A DNA stretch of 64,000 nucleotides from Ruegeria arenilitoris (GTDB taxonomy: Bacteria; Pseudomonadota; Alphaproteobacteria; Rhodobacterales; Rhodobacteraceae): contig NZ_WQHP01000008.1 in NCBI RefSeq assembly GCF_013035315.1, forward strand, positions 1 through 64,000, in the 5' to 3' direction. Below the pieces are notes generated by a model. It saw only the letters and a program-made list of their open reading frames with translations. It did no database searches and was not told the origin of the DNA. Of this stretch, positions 27,505-35,328 are shown in pieces. The position numbers and the translations under genes were made by a program. How positions within the stretch are numbered: position 1 is the stretch's first letter; each line of letters opens with the position of its first letter.

Positions 27505-27529
27505 GTCTGGGCAGCGAGGGGCCAGCCCC

Positions 27530-27599
27530 GCCGCCATTGGCGCTCGGACCAATAGCGCTTCCAATGGCGGCTCCCCGAGATATTTTTAGCCAGATGAAG
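27530..27599 (+). repeat. 3'-end hairpin-plus-tail element, copy C
   Basis: After the M48 gene stop: an 11-bp stem GCCGCCATTGG/CCAATGGCGGC (27530-27540 and 27561-27571), then the tail CTCCCCGAGATATTTTTAGC with CAGATGAAG ending at 27599. The T5 run in the tail would serve as the terminator U-tract. Confidence 0.78.
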
Positions 27600-27611
27600 T
27601 TGGATCCGGCC

Positions 27612-28154
27612 TTAGGTGGTGAGGGCCTTGCCGAGCCTTGGGAGGCGGGCTTTTTTCATAAGGGCGCGCAGGGTCCATTGATCGCCCGAGAGGCGGTTGG
27701 CCTCAGCCAACACGCGGTGTGCCGTGTCTGCCATACCTTCGGGGTCAGACAGCCAGAACCCGTGCAGCAGGCTGTCGGGGTCGCGACGGTCCAGCCCTTC
27801 CTCGGCCAGAATGTTCTTGGGAAAGTCCTTGGCATTTACTGTGACGATCATATCAGCAGACGACGCGACCGCCGTTGCCAGAACATGGATATCGGCGCTG
27901 TCCGGCAGCCAGAGGCGCTGTTCCAGATTCTCGGCTGCTGGCCGCTGTGATTTCGGCCAGTTGGCTTGTGCCAATGCGATTTCGGCGCGGGCCTGCGCTT
28001 CGCCCTCGGGGCCGAGTTTGCGCGCGGCACGGGCCCATTCTTCGAGGATGCGCGCGGACCAAATGGGCGTGAAATGGCCCAGTTTGGCAGCGCCCAGCAG
28101 CATCTCTCGCATCACCGTGGGGTAGATGACGCAGGTGTCCAGAACCGCCTTCAC
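27612..28154 (-). CDS. PIN-domain protein (RSP_2648 family)
   Basis: A 180-residue PIN-like nuclease fold: first acidic residue in VLDTCVIYP, then LEEWARA, and the second acidic cluster DIHVLATAV and VTVNAKDFP. PIN proteins cut RNA. It has no antitoxin neighbour and overlaps the RNA methyltransferase gene by 4 bp, a pairing conserved in Rhodobacteraceae, so RNA maturation is more likely than a toxin role. Confidence 0.82.
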   Translation of the reverse strand: MKAVLDTCVIYPTVMREMLLGAAKLGHFTPIWSARILEEWARAARKLGPEGEAQARAEIALAQANWPKSQRPAAENLEQRLWLPDSADIHVLATAVASSADMIVTVNAKDFPKNILAEEGLDRRDPDSLLHGFWLSDPEGMADTAHRVLAEANRLSGDQWTLRALMKKARLPRLGKALTT

Positions 28155-29353
28155 AGCCGGTAGAACACGGCTTTGAGGTATCCGCTTTCTGCAAGTTGCG
28201 GCAATTGCGGGTGGTCTGGCCCGGCGAACCCCGTGTGGATCAGTTGTGCCTGTCGTCCGGCGCGTCCAATCCCGCGTGAGGATGCATCACGGAAGCGACC
28301 TAGATCGGCCGCGTGGGAACAGGAGCACAGGCCCAAATAGCCGCCCGGTTTGACCAGAGGAGCGGCTAGACGCGCGATCCGTTCATAGGCGCGCAGGCCC
28401 GCGTCCAGCGCCTGTTTTGACGGTGCAAAAGCTGGGGGGTCGCAGATGACGACGTCGAATTGCGCTCCTTCTTCGCCAAGCTGGGTCAGAACGTCGAAGG
28501 CGTCGCCATGGCGGGTTTGAATCTTATCCGCGAATCCAGAGGCCTTTGCGCCCTCACTCGCGAGCGCCAAGGCCGCGGCCGAGCCGTCGACCGACAGCGC
28601 CTGTCCTGCGCCGCCCGCCAGCATGGCCAATCCGAAGCCGCCTACATGGCTGAACACATCCAGCACCTGCGCGCCCGGTTGGACCAGTCGCGCGGCAAAG
28701 GCGTGATTGGGGCGTTGGTCGTAGAACAGACCGGTCTTCTGACCGCCTGTCAGGTCGGCCATGTAGGTTGCGCCATTCATCGGCACGGGAAGCGGTGTGT
28801 CCGGTGCTGTGCCACGCAGGGTGACATTCTCGTCATCCAGCCCCTCAAGCCCGCGCGTCCGGCCTGAGGCGTTTTTCAGCACGGTAGTAACGCCGGTCAC
28901 AGCGACCACCGCGTCCGTTAGGGCGTCCAGATGTGCCTCGGCCCAGGCGGCATTGGGCTGGATCACGCAGGCATCGCCGAAGCGGTCGATGATGACGCCG
29001 GGAAAGCCGTCCGCCTCGGCGTGGATCAGGCGATAGTATGGCGCGTCGAACAGACGCTCCCGCATCTCAAGCGCGTGGCGCAGGCGGGTTTCGAACCAAG
29101 CTGTATCCAGTTCCGCGTCCAGATCACGGTCCAGCACGCGGCACATGATCTTGGAGTCCGGATTCACGGCGACCAAAGCGATCGGCGCACGTTTCTCATC
29201 CTCCAGCACCGCCAGCGCGCCTGCCGGGATTTTGCGGGTCCGCCGGTCGGTGACGATGTCGTTGGCATAAACCCAAGGAAACCCATGGCGCAGGCCGCGC
29301 GCATTGGCTTTGGGTTTCAGGCGGATACGGGGGCGGTCGGCAGATTGGGTCAT
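28151..29353 (-). CDS. RNA methyltransferase, RlmI/RSP_2647 family
   Basis: A 400-residue class I SAM methyltransferase with an N-terminal PUA domain (RIRLKPKANARGLRHGFPWVYAND), SAM motif I VLDVFSHVGGFGLAMLAGG and catalytic motif DVVICDPPAFAPSKQ. It resembles RlmI, which makes m5C in 23S rRNA, but the usual catalytic cysteine context is only partly clear (LGLCSCSHAAD). The start at 29353 is preferred to 29413 because homology begins there and the extra part overlaps the upstream gene. Confidence 0.87.
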   Translation of the reverse strand: MTQSADRPRIRLKPKANARGLRHGFPWVYANDIVTDRRTRKIPAGALAVLEDEKRAPIALVAVNPDSKIMCRVLDRDLDAELDTAWFETRLRHALEMRERLFDAPYYRLIHAEADGFPGVIIDRFGDACVIQPNAAWAEAHLDALTDAVVAVTGVTTVLKNASGRTRGLEGLDDENVTLRGTAPDTPLPVPMNGATYMADLTGGQKTGLFYDQRPNHAFAARLVQPGAQVLDVFSHVGGFGLAMLAGGAGQALSVDGSAAALALASEGAKASGFADKIQTRHGDAFDVLTQLGEEGAQFDVVICDPPAFAPSKQALDAGLRAYERIARLAAPLVKPGGYLGLCSCSHAADLGRFRDASSRGIGRAGRQAQLIHTGFAGPDHPQLPQLAESGYLKAVFYRL

Positions 29354-29391
29354 GACGCCCTCATAGTCGCGAACGCCCCGAGGGAAAAGCC

Positions 29392-29664
29392 CTAGCGGTC
29401 GCGCGAGCGCCAACCGCCCCGGCGTTTGGGTGCTTTGGCGGATTGCAGCCCTTCGGCCAGCACCTGCGTCATCGGATGATCGGCCTCTTGCTGAGAATAG
29501 GCGGCGTGCAAGTCAATCAATGCCTGCGCTTGGTCTCGCTCTGGCGGCAGGCTCAGCGCCCAATCCAGAAAGATACTGCGGCACTCGGGCAGAGTGATCC
29601 CCTCGATCCGGTACGCTTCGCGGATCAACCCCTTGTGATCGTTCGGGTCTTTACTCTGCGCCAT
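29392..29664 (-). CDS. Conserved small hypothetical protein
   Basis: A 90-residue helical protein with the conserved pattern DHKGLIREAYRIEGITLPECRS and DWALSLPP, and a basic tail (KRRGGWRSRDR). No signal peptide or membrane segment. It overlaps glnE by 14 bp and precedes the RNA methyltransferase, all on one strand. Function unknown; the basic tail suggests RNA or nucleic-acid contact, which is inference. Confidence 0.72.
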   Translation of the reverse strand: MAQSKDPNDHKGLIREAYRIEGITLPECRSIFLDWALSLPPERDQAQALIDLHAAYSQQEADHPMTQVLAEGLQSAKAPKRRGGWRSRDR

Positions 29665-32440
29665 CGTCTTCCCCCTTGATCACGCTGCCGATGATCTGGG
29701 CAGCAGTGTCGTAACTCTCCTGCAACGCGCCCTGCAGTTGTCCGACCTGTTCAAAGCCTGTGGCCCGGCACAGGAAGGCCGATCCACCCTCGCCGATCTT
29801 GTCAGCTTCGATAACCTTCCCAGACAACAGGCGCGCGGCGCATTGCGCGGACCAGCATAGGTCATAACACTCCTTAAGAGTTTGTGCCTGCGCGACGTCC
29901 AGCAACCCGGCAGCGACGGCACCGGCCAGACCGGAATGCACGTCGCGCTGCGGATTACCGGACAGCAAAGCGCCGGTTTCCGCCATCAGTTCAATATCCA
30001 TCATTCGGCCAGCACCGTTTTTGGCGTCCCAAATCCCGGCCGGAGACTTGGCGGCTGCCAGACGCGCCCGCATCTCAGCAACTTCGCGCAGCACTTTGTG
30101 ATGGTCCCTTGGCTGAGACAGAAAACCTGCACGGAATGCCTCAATATCAGCGGCCAGACTGGCTTCACCCGCAACCACGCGGGCCCGCGTAAGGGCAAGA
30201 TGCTCCCACACCCAAGCCTCGTTTTGCTGATAGTTGGTAAAGCTGGCCCAACTGGTCGCAACGGGCCCCTGATTGCCAGAGGGGCGCAGGCGCATATCGA
30301 CCTCGTACAGCCGCCCTTGCGACATGGGTGCGGACAGTGCCGTGATCAGCGCCTGCGTGAAGCGCGCGTAATAGGTGCGCGTGGCCAAAGGGCGCGGCCC
30401 GTCGGACATCTCCTGATCCAATGGGTCGTAAATCACGATCATATCCAAATCGGATTGCGAGTTGATCCGCCCCGCCCCAAGTGACCCCATGCCCAGCACA
30501 GTGGCCCCGCGACCGGGCGCAGGACCGTGTTTCAGGGCGAACTGGTCGGACACACGCGGCAGGATGGCGGCAATCACTGCAGTGGCCAATTCCGCATATT
30601 GCTGCCCGGCCTGCTCACCGTTGATCAGGCCGCGCAGGTGGTGGACCCCGACGCGGAAATGCCATTCCTTGCACCAGCGGCGGGCCAGATCCAGCTGGCT
30701 TTCGTAGTCGGTTTCTTGCGACAGCGCCTCATCCAGATCCGCCTGCAATACAGCCTGCCCCGGCCAGTCCGAGAAGAAGCTACCGCCGATCACTGCGTCG
30801 AATACCGAAGCATTGCGCGACAGATGCGCGGCCAGGGCATGAGACGTACCAACGATATCGATTAGCAGGTCAATCAGATGGGGGTTGGCCTCGAACAAAG
30901 AAAACAGCTGTACGCCTGCGGGCAAGCCCGACAGAAAGCCATCCAGCGCCCGAAGCGCCTCGTCCGGTTGGGCGGTTTTGGCAAGGCGCGACAGCAGTTC
31001 GGGCTTGAGGCGTTCGAAAATCCGCGCACCTCGCTGCGAGCGCAAGGCGGGGTATGTCGTCCAGCGGGCCATAACCTTCTGGTCGAACTCCACTGCTGGA
31101 ACCCCCGCCGGAGCCGAGGCACCGGGGGCGAAAAACCCCTCGGTCAGTTCGTGTACTTCTGTCAGGCGGCGGGTCAGGTCGTCGGTCAATTGCGTCGCGT
31201 CGATGCCCATCAGGCAGGCGACACGTTCGATCCCATCTGGCGATTGCGGCACCTTGTGGGTCTGGGCGTCATGAACCATCTGTATTCGGTGCTCGACCTC
31301 GCGATGGGTGCGGTAATGATCGGTCAGCTTTTCGGCGACGTCCTCCGGCACCCACCCCTTTTCCGCCAGCGCCGCCAATCCCGGCACCGTGCCGCGCACA
31401 CGCAGATCGGAGTCGCGGCCGCCTGCAATCAATTGACGGGTCTGGGTAAAAAATTCGATCTCACGAATGCCGCCCTGCCCCAGTTTCATGTCATGGCCTG
31501 GGATTGTCAGTGTGCCCCCGGTTCCCTTGTTCTCACGAATACGCAGCCGCATGTCGTGGGCGTCCTGAATGGCGGCGAAATCAAGATGCCTCCGCCAGAC
31601 AAAGGGGCGCAACGTGTCCAGAAAACGCTGCCCGGCGGACAAATCACCCGCACAGGGGCGCGCTTTGATATAGGCCGCACGCTCCCAGGTGCGGCCCAGG
31701 CTTTCATAGTACCGCTCGGCGGCTTCTGCCGCCATGCACACCGGGGTCACCGCCGGATCAGGACGCAAACGCAGATCGGTGCGGAACACGTACCCGTCCG
31801 CCGTCTTGTCGCTGAGCGTTGCGCAAAAATTGCGCGTCGCCCGCACCATGCCGTGACGTGCGTCGTAAAAGTCATCCGGATCAAACCGCGTCTCATCGAA
31901 CAAGACGATCAGGTCGATATCCGAGCTGTAGTTGAGCTCATGCGCGCCCATCTTGCCCATGGCCAGAATGATCATCCCGGCGGCCGTTTCGACATCGTCC
32001 GGCCCCATCCCCGGCAGTTTTCCACGCCGGATCAGAGTGGCGATTTCGGCCTTGGCCGCGACATCTGCGGCCAAGGCACCAAAATCGGTCAGCGCAGCCG
32101 TCACCTTTTCCAAAGGCCACGCACCAGCCAGATCAGCAAGCGCGGTCAGCAATGCCATGCGTCGTTTGGCCAACCGCAAGCCTGGCTTCAATTGATCCGC
32201 CGGCAACGCTTGGGCGGCCTGCATAACAGCAGCCAACGCCTCATCGGGCTGCTGCAGGGCTTCGGCCAACCAATCCTTTTCGCGGTCGATCAGACCTTTC
32301 AGATACGGGCTCGACCCGGCTGTTCCGGCAATCAACTCACCTTGCTGGGCGGTTATCCCACCAACTGCGGCACGCGCTTCATTACCCAAAGATACGTCAA
32401 ATGCTCGCGGCAGCCGCTGAATGGACAAAGGGCCGCTCAT
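29651..32440 (-). CDS. glnE: Bifunctional glutamine synthetase adenylyltransferase/deadenylyltransferase
   Basis: A 929-residue enzyme with two nucleotidyltransferase domains: NYSSDIDLIVLFDE in the N-half (adenylyl-removing) and NSQSDLDMIVIYDP in the C-half (adenylylating), each followed by a helical domain (PII regulation is known for the family). It switches glutamine synthetase activity by adenylylating it, in response to nitrogen. It overlaps the NTF2-like gene by 4 bp and the small gene downstream. Confidence 0.96.
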   Translation of the reverse strand: MSGPLSIQRLPRAFDVSLGNEARAAVGGITAQQGELIAGTAGSSPYLKGLIDREKDWLAEALQQPDEALAAVMQAAQALPADQLKPGLRLAKRRMALLTALADLAGAWPLEKVTAALTDFGALAADVAAKAEIATLIRRGKLPGMGPDDVETAAGMIILAMGKMGAHELNYSSDIDLIVLFDETRFDPDDFYDARHGMVRATRNFCATLSDKTADGYVFRTDLRLRPDPAVTPVCMAAEAAERYYESLGRTWERAAYIKARPCAGDLSAGQRFLDTLRPFVWRRHLDFAAIQDAHDMRLRIRENKGTGGTLTIPGHDMKLGQGGIREIEFFTQTRQLIAGGRDSDLRVRGTVPGLAALAEKGWVPEDVAEKLTDHYRTHREVEHRIQMVHDAQTHKVPQSPDGIERVACLMGIDATQLTDDLTRRLTEVHELTEGFFAPGASAPAGVPAVEFDQKVMARWTTYPALRSQRGARIFERLKPELLSRLAKTAQPDEALRALDGFLSGLPAGVQLFSLFEANPHLIDLLIDIVGTSHALAAHLSRNASVFDAVIGGSFFSDWPGQAVLQADLDEALSQETDYESQLDLARRWCKEWHFRVGVHHLRGLINGEQAGQQYAELATAVIAAILPRVSDQFALKHGPAPGRGATVLGMGSLGAGRINSQSDLDMIVIYDPLDQEMSDGPRPLATRTYYARFTQALITALSAPMSQGRLYEVDMRLRPSGNQGPVATSWASFTNYQQNEAWVWEHLALTRARVVAGEASLAADIEAFRAGFLSQPRDHHKVLREVAEMRARLAAAKSPAGIWDAKNGAGRMMDIELMAETGALLSGNPQRDVHSGLAGAVAAGLLDVAQAQTLKECYDLCWSAQCAARLLSGKVIEADKIGEGGSAFLCRATGFEQVGQLQGALQESYDTAAQIIGSVIKGEDDGAE

Positions 32441-32826
32441 GAACTCTCCACCGGGGTATCCTGACTAAAACTGTTCACCCATACATCATGCCGCCGTTCC
32501 CACAGGGACGAAATCAACATCGCTTCCCAACCCTCGGCACCTGGGCGCTGGTAATCAGCGCGATACGTCAAAAGAACGATGTCCGGGGTCAGCACCCGCA
32601 AGCGCGTTTCGCTGAGCTTATAGTCGGACATGGTCGGGGCGTCGGCGAACTGCCCCACATGGTCATCCCGGTTGGCAAACCCGGTCGGGTACACCCCCAG
32701 AAAATCCGCACTTAGCAAGGCGCGATCAGCGGCGGCGTTGCCGTCGACTAGCGCTGCCCAAACCTGTTTTTCGAGGCTCAAAATCTCATCAATCGTCGGA
32801 GGGGACGTGTTTTCAACATGTTGCAT
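32437..32826 (-). CDS. NTF2-like/DUF4440 protein
   Basis: A 129-residue NTF2-fold protein: EILSLEKQVWAALVDGNAAA helix, ADFLGVYPTG, then beta-strands ending in ALISSLWERRHDVWVNSFSQDTP (seen as MLISSLWERR). Such proteins bind small molecules or act as isomerases. There is no signal peptide. It overlaps glnE by 4 bp at its stop and is the first gene of that minus-strand operon. Confidence 0.8.
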   Translation of the reverse strand: MQHVENTSPPTIDEILSLEKQVWAALVDGNAAADRALLSADFLGVYPTGFANRDDHVGQFADAPTMSDYKLSETRLRVLTPDIVLLTYRADYQRPGAEGWEAMLISSLWERRHDVWVNSFSQDTPVESS

Positions 32827-32880
32827 AGGCGGAAAGTGCGCCTGTTCCAGAGCAAGGTCAACGCCTCAAAAGTCGCAAAA

Positions 32881-32955
32881 TGTAAATCATTTTCACATTG
32901 ACCCCTTGCAACCCCCGTTTCAGTTCCCATCTAGACAATGTGAACGCAATTTACA
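32881..32955. promoter_or_regulatory. Twin 17-bp palindromic operators, mutually inverted
   Basis: Left site 32881-32897 (TGTAAA-N5-TTCACA), right site 32939-32955 (TGTGAA-N5-TTTACA). Each is a dyad of form TGTRAA-N5-TTYACA, and the 20-bp arms 32881-32900 and 32936-32955 are inverted repeats of each other (16 of 20 bases). They flank a 35-bp core between the NTF2-like and DUF2852 genes, placing them around both likely promoters. Confidence 0.6.
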
Positions 32956-32974
32956 TCAAACCCGGAGAACCCAA

Positions 32975-33397
32975 ATGACCGCATTGTCCGACCACGCCGT
33001 CCCTGAAAATCCGGGGTGGCTCTACCGTGCCGAAGCCTGGATGGATGACAAGGGCAAAGGGGCCTGGATCGCCGCCATGGTCCTTGGTTTCATCTTCTTC
33101 TGGCCCGTCGGCCTGGCTCTTCTGGCCTATATGATCTGGAGCAAACGCATGTTCAGCAAATCCTGCAGCCGCCGCAAATCCTGGCATAGCCAAATGAGCG
33201 CGATGAAACCCTCGGGCAACAGCGCCTTTGACGCCTACAAGGCCGACACGCTGGCCCGCCTGGAGCGCGAGCAACAGGACTTTGAGGCCTTCCTGCGCCG
33301 CCTGCGCGAGGCCAAGGACAAGGCCGAGTTCGACCAGTTCATGGATGAACGCGCCCGTGAAAACCATGATGAGCCCGAAAACGGCGAACGCGCCTAA
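32975..33397 (+). CDS. DUF2852 membrane protein
   Basis: A 140-residue protein with one membrane helix (about 30-55, IAAMVLGFIFFWPVGLALLAYM), typical of DUF2852, and a cytoplasmic coiled-coil tail (LERE, FLRRLREAKDKAEFDQFMDER). The ATG at 32975 follows GGAGAA. An upstream in-frame stretch back to 32630 lies antisense in the neighbouring gene and is not coding. Function is unknown; the operator pair upstream suggests tight control. Confidence 0.85.
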   Translation: MTALSDHAVPENPGWLYRAEAWMDDKGKGAWIAAMVLGFIFFWPVGLALLAYMIWSKRMFSKSCSRRKSWHSQMSAMKPSGNSAFDAYKADTLARLEREQQDFEAFLRRLREAKDKAEFDQFMDERARENHDEPENGERA

Positions 33398-33462
33398 GCC
33401 ATCCTTGCCCTGTCCCGCATTTCGGGACAGGGTGTCCAAAATTCTCACCCGGAAAGCACCGA

Positions 33463-33894
33463 ATGACCCACCTGCCCGACCCAGACAGACAGCCTGAGTT
33501 CTATCAGTCCGTCGCAACCAAACGCTTTATTGCCTGGTTGTTCGACATCGCCTTTATCTCGTTGCTGTGTACAGTCGCCATCCTGTTGACCTTTGGTCTG
33601 GGCTTTTTCGTCCTGGCCCTGATCTATGCCGTGGTCAGTTTTGTTTATCGCGTTGTGACCATCACAAGCGGTTCGGCCACCTTGGGCATGCGGTTTATGG
33701 GGATCGAACTGCGCGACGCATTCGGATCGCGGATGGATTTCGGCAAAGCAGTGGCGCATACGGCGGGATACTTTGTCTCCATGGCCTTCCCCGTCATTCA
33801 GGTGATCTCGGTCATCATGATGCTGACCAGCGCACGCGGCCAGGGCCTTACCGACGCGTTCCTTGGAACGGTCATGATCAACCAGCGCGCGTAA
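33463..33894 (+). CDS. RDD-family membrane protein
   Basis: A 143-residue integral membrane protein with three or so helices. It has the RDD signature: RFIAWLFDIAFISLL (Arg...Asp in helix 1 region) and SATLGMRFMGIELRDA between helices. RDD proteins are thought to transport small ions or solutes, but most are uncharacterised. It lies 65 bp after DUF2852 and may share its promoter. Confidence 0.84.
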   Translation: MTHLPDPDRQPEFYQSVATKRFIAWLFDIAFISLLCTVAILLTFGLGFFVLALIYAVVSFVYRVVTITSGSATLGMRFMGIELRDAFGSRMDFGKAVAHTAGYFVSMAFPVIQVISVIMMLTSARGQGLTDAFLGTVMINQRA

Positions 33895-33971
33895 AAAATT
33901 CAACAGCGTGAATCACTTGGCGGTTTCGGGATCGGTTGCTATCATCCGATCCCAGGAGACACGAGACATTC

Positions 33972-34796
33972 ATGCGACACACGCTGCCAATCGCGCCACA
34001 GTTCTATGTGACGGCACCACAGCCTTGCCCTTATCTTGAGGGCCGGATGGAGCGTAAGCTATTCACTGCCCTTCAGGGCGAAGGTGCGGACCAGCTGAAC
34101 AACTCATTGTCGCAGCAAGGGTTTCGCCGATCCCAAAACGTCCTGTACCGCCCATCCTGTTCAGATTGCGCGGCCTGCCTGTCGGCCCGCATCGATGTTT
34201 CGGCCTTTCGTCCCAGCAAAAGCCAGAAACGCGCGGCCAAGCGCAATTCTTACCTTCAGCGCAGGGCGAACTCGCCCTGGGCCACGGATGAACAATACGA
34301 ACTGTTCCGCAGGTACCTGGACACCCGCCACGCAGACGGCGGCATGGCCGATATGGACGTCTTTGAATTCGCAGCGATGATCGAGGAAACCCCGATCCGC
34401 AGCCGCGTCGTGGAATATGCCGACCCCGAGACCGGAGGCCTGATCGGCGTCAGCCTCACGGACGTACTCGATGACGGGCTCAGCATGGTCTATTCGTTCT
34501 ACGACCCCCAGCAGCCCCAAAACTCGCTGGGTACGTATATGATCCTCGATCACATCGACATCGCGCGCGAGGCCGGGTTGCCCTATGTCTATCTTGGCTA
34601 CTGGGTGCCGGGCAGCCCGAAGATGGGCTACAAAGCCCGCTTCTCCGGGCTTGAGGCCTACTACCAGGGTGAATGGATCCGAGTGAACAACCCGTCCGAT
34701 CTGACGGACTCCAGCCACCACCCGCTTTCGACTGCCCCCATCGCGGAACAGGTGGCCAGCATTCAACTGCCGGACCGCCACCCCACCAAAGGCTGA
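33972..34796 (+). CDS. bpt: Aspartate/glutamate leucyl- (or arginyl-) tRNA-protein transferase
   Basis: A 274-residue N-end-rule transferase of the ATE/Bpt type that adds Leu or Arg to N-terminal Asp/Glu of proteins, marking them for ClpAP. The N-domain has CPYLEG and [20 protein letters not shown]; the GNAT-like C-domain has [19 protein letters not shown] and [20 protein letters not shown]. The ATG at 33972 is chosen from family start [12 protein letters not shown], although AGGAG is 13 bp away. Confidence 0.88.
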   Translation: MRHTLPIAPQFYVTAPQPCPYLEGRMERKLFTALQGEGADQLNNSLSQQGFRRSQNVLYRPSCSDCAACLSARIDVSAFRPSKSQKRAAKRNSYLQRRANSPWATDEQYELFRRYLDTRHADGGMADMDVFEFAAMIEETPIRSRVVEYADPETGGLIGVSLTDVLDDGLSMVYSFYDPQQPQNSLGTYMILDHIDIAREAGLPYVYLGYWVPGSPKMGYKARFSGLEAYYQGEWIRVNNPSDLTDSSHHPLSTAPIAEQVASIQLPDRHPTKG

Positions 34797-34802
34797 CATT
34801 TC

Positions 34803-35192
34803 ATGAACCAGAACTTGTTTGCCGTCACCCTCGTGGTGCCGGACTACGATGATGCGATCGCGTTTTACACCAAAACGCTCAGCTTCACCCTACTGCAGGA
34901 CGTCGATCTTGGCGACGGCAAACGCTGGGTCCGGGTCGCACCTCCGGGTTCGGGCGATGCCTCGCTTTTGCTGGCCAAAGCCGACGGCCCCGAACAATCT
35001 GCTGCCATCGGAAACCAAACCGGCGGCCGCGTAGGCTTTTTCCTGCAAACCGACGATTTCGACCGCGACTTCAGCGCAATGACAGCCGCCGGCGTCCATT
35101 TCGAAGAAGACCCGCGTCACGAACCTTATGGCACAGTCGCCGTTTGGCGCGACCCGTTCGGCAATCGCTGGGACCTGATCCAATTCGCCTGA
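34803..35192 (+). CDS. VOC/glyoxalase-fold protein
   Basis: A 129-residue vicinal-oxygen-chelate protein with the two beta-alpha-beta-beta-beta modules (FAVTLVVPDYDDAIAFYTKTL and GRVGFFLQTDDFDRDFSAM). It ends with YGTVAVWRDPFGNRWDLIQF. Metal ligands are not all obvious. It starts 6 bp after bpt, so the two are probably one transcript. Substrate unknown. Confidence 0.82.
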   Translation: MNQNLFAVTLVVPDYDDAIAFYTKTLSFTLLQDVDLGDGKRWVRVAPPGSGDASLLLAKADGPEQSAAIGNQTGGRVGFFLQTDDFDRDFSAMTAAGVHFEEDPRHEPYGTVAVWRDPFGNRWDLIQFA

Positions 35193-35198
35193 TCCGCA

Positions 35199-35264
35199 CT
35201 TCATCTGGCCAAAAAATACCTCGGGGATGAATTGGCCACAGGCCAAGAAGGGGCAGCGCCCCTT
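35199..35264 (-). repeat. 3'-end hairpin-plus-tail element, copy D
   Basis: On the minus strand: hairpin AAGGGGC-GCT-GCCCCTT (35264-35248), a short spacer, then the tail CCGAGGTATTTTTTGGCC plus AGATGAAG (down to 35199). It lies between the convergent VOC and TRAP large-permease genes, downstream of a second terminator. Confidence 0.75.
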
Positions 35265-35281
35265 TATCCTACTACCAAAGC

Positions 35282-35306
35282 AAAGGGGGCCCGAAGACCC
35301 CCTTTT
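35282..35306. terminator. Bidirectional terminator after the TRAP operon
   Basis: An 8-bp stem AAAGGGGG/CCCCCTTT (35282-35289 and 35298-35305) with an 8-nt loop. Read either way it ends in a T-run (T4 on the plus strand), fitting a shared terminator for the convergent VOC gene and TRAP operon. Confidence 0.7.
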
Positions 35307-35328
35307 CATTTTGATAACTGAACCAAGA

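Noticed and set aside
27612..28154. PIN-domain toxin of a toxin-antitoxin pair
   Set aside because: No small antitoxin gene beside it; it overlaps a conserved RNA methyltransferase gene instead.
30878..32464. Long plus-strand ORF of 528 codons
   Set aside because: Antisense to glnE, whose motifs are complete; long antisense frames are common in GC-rich genomes.
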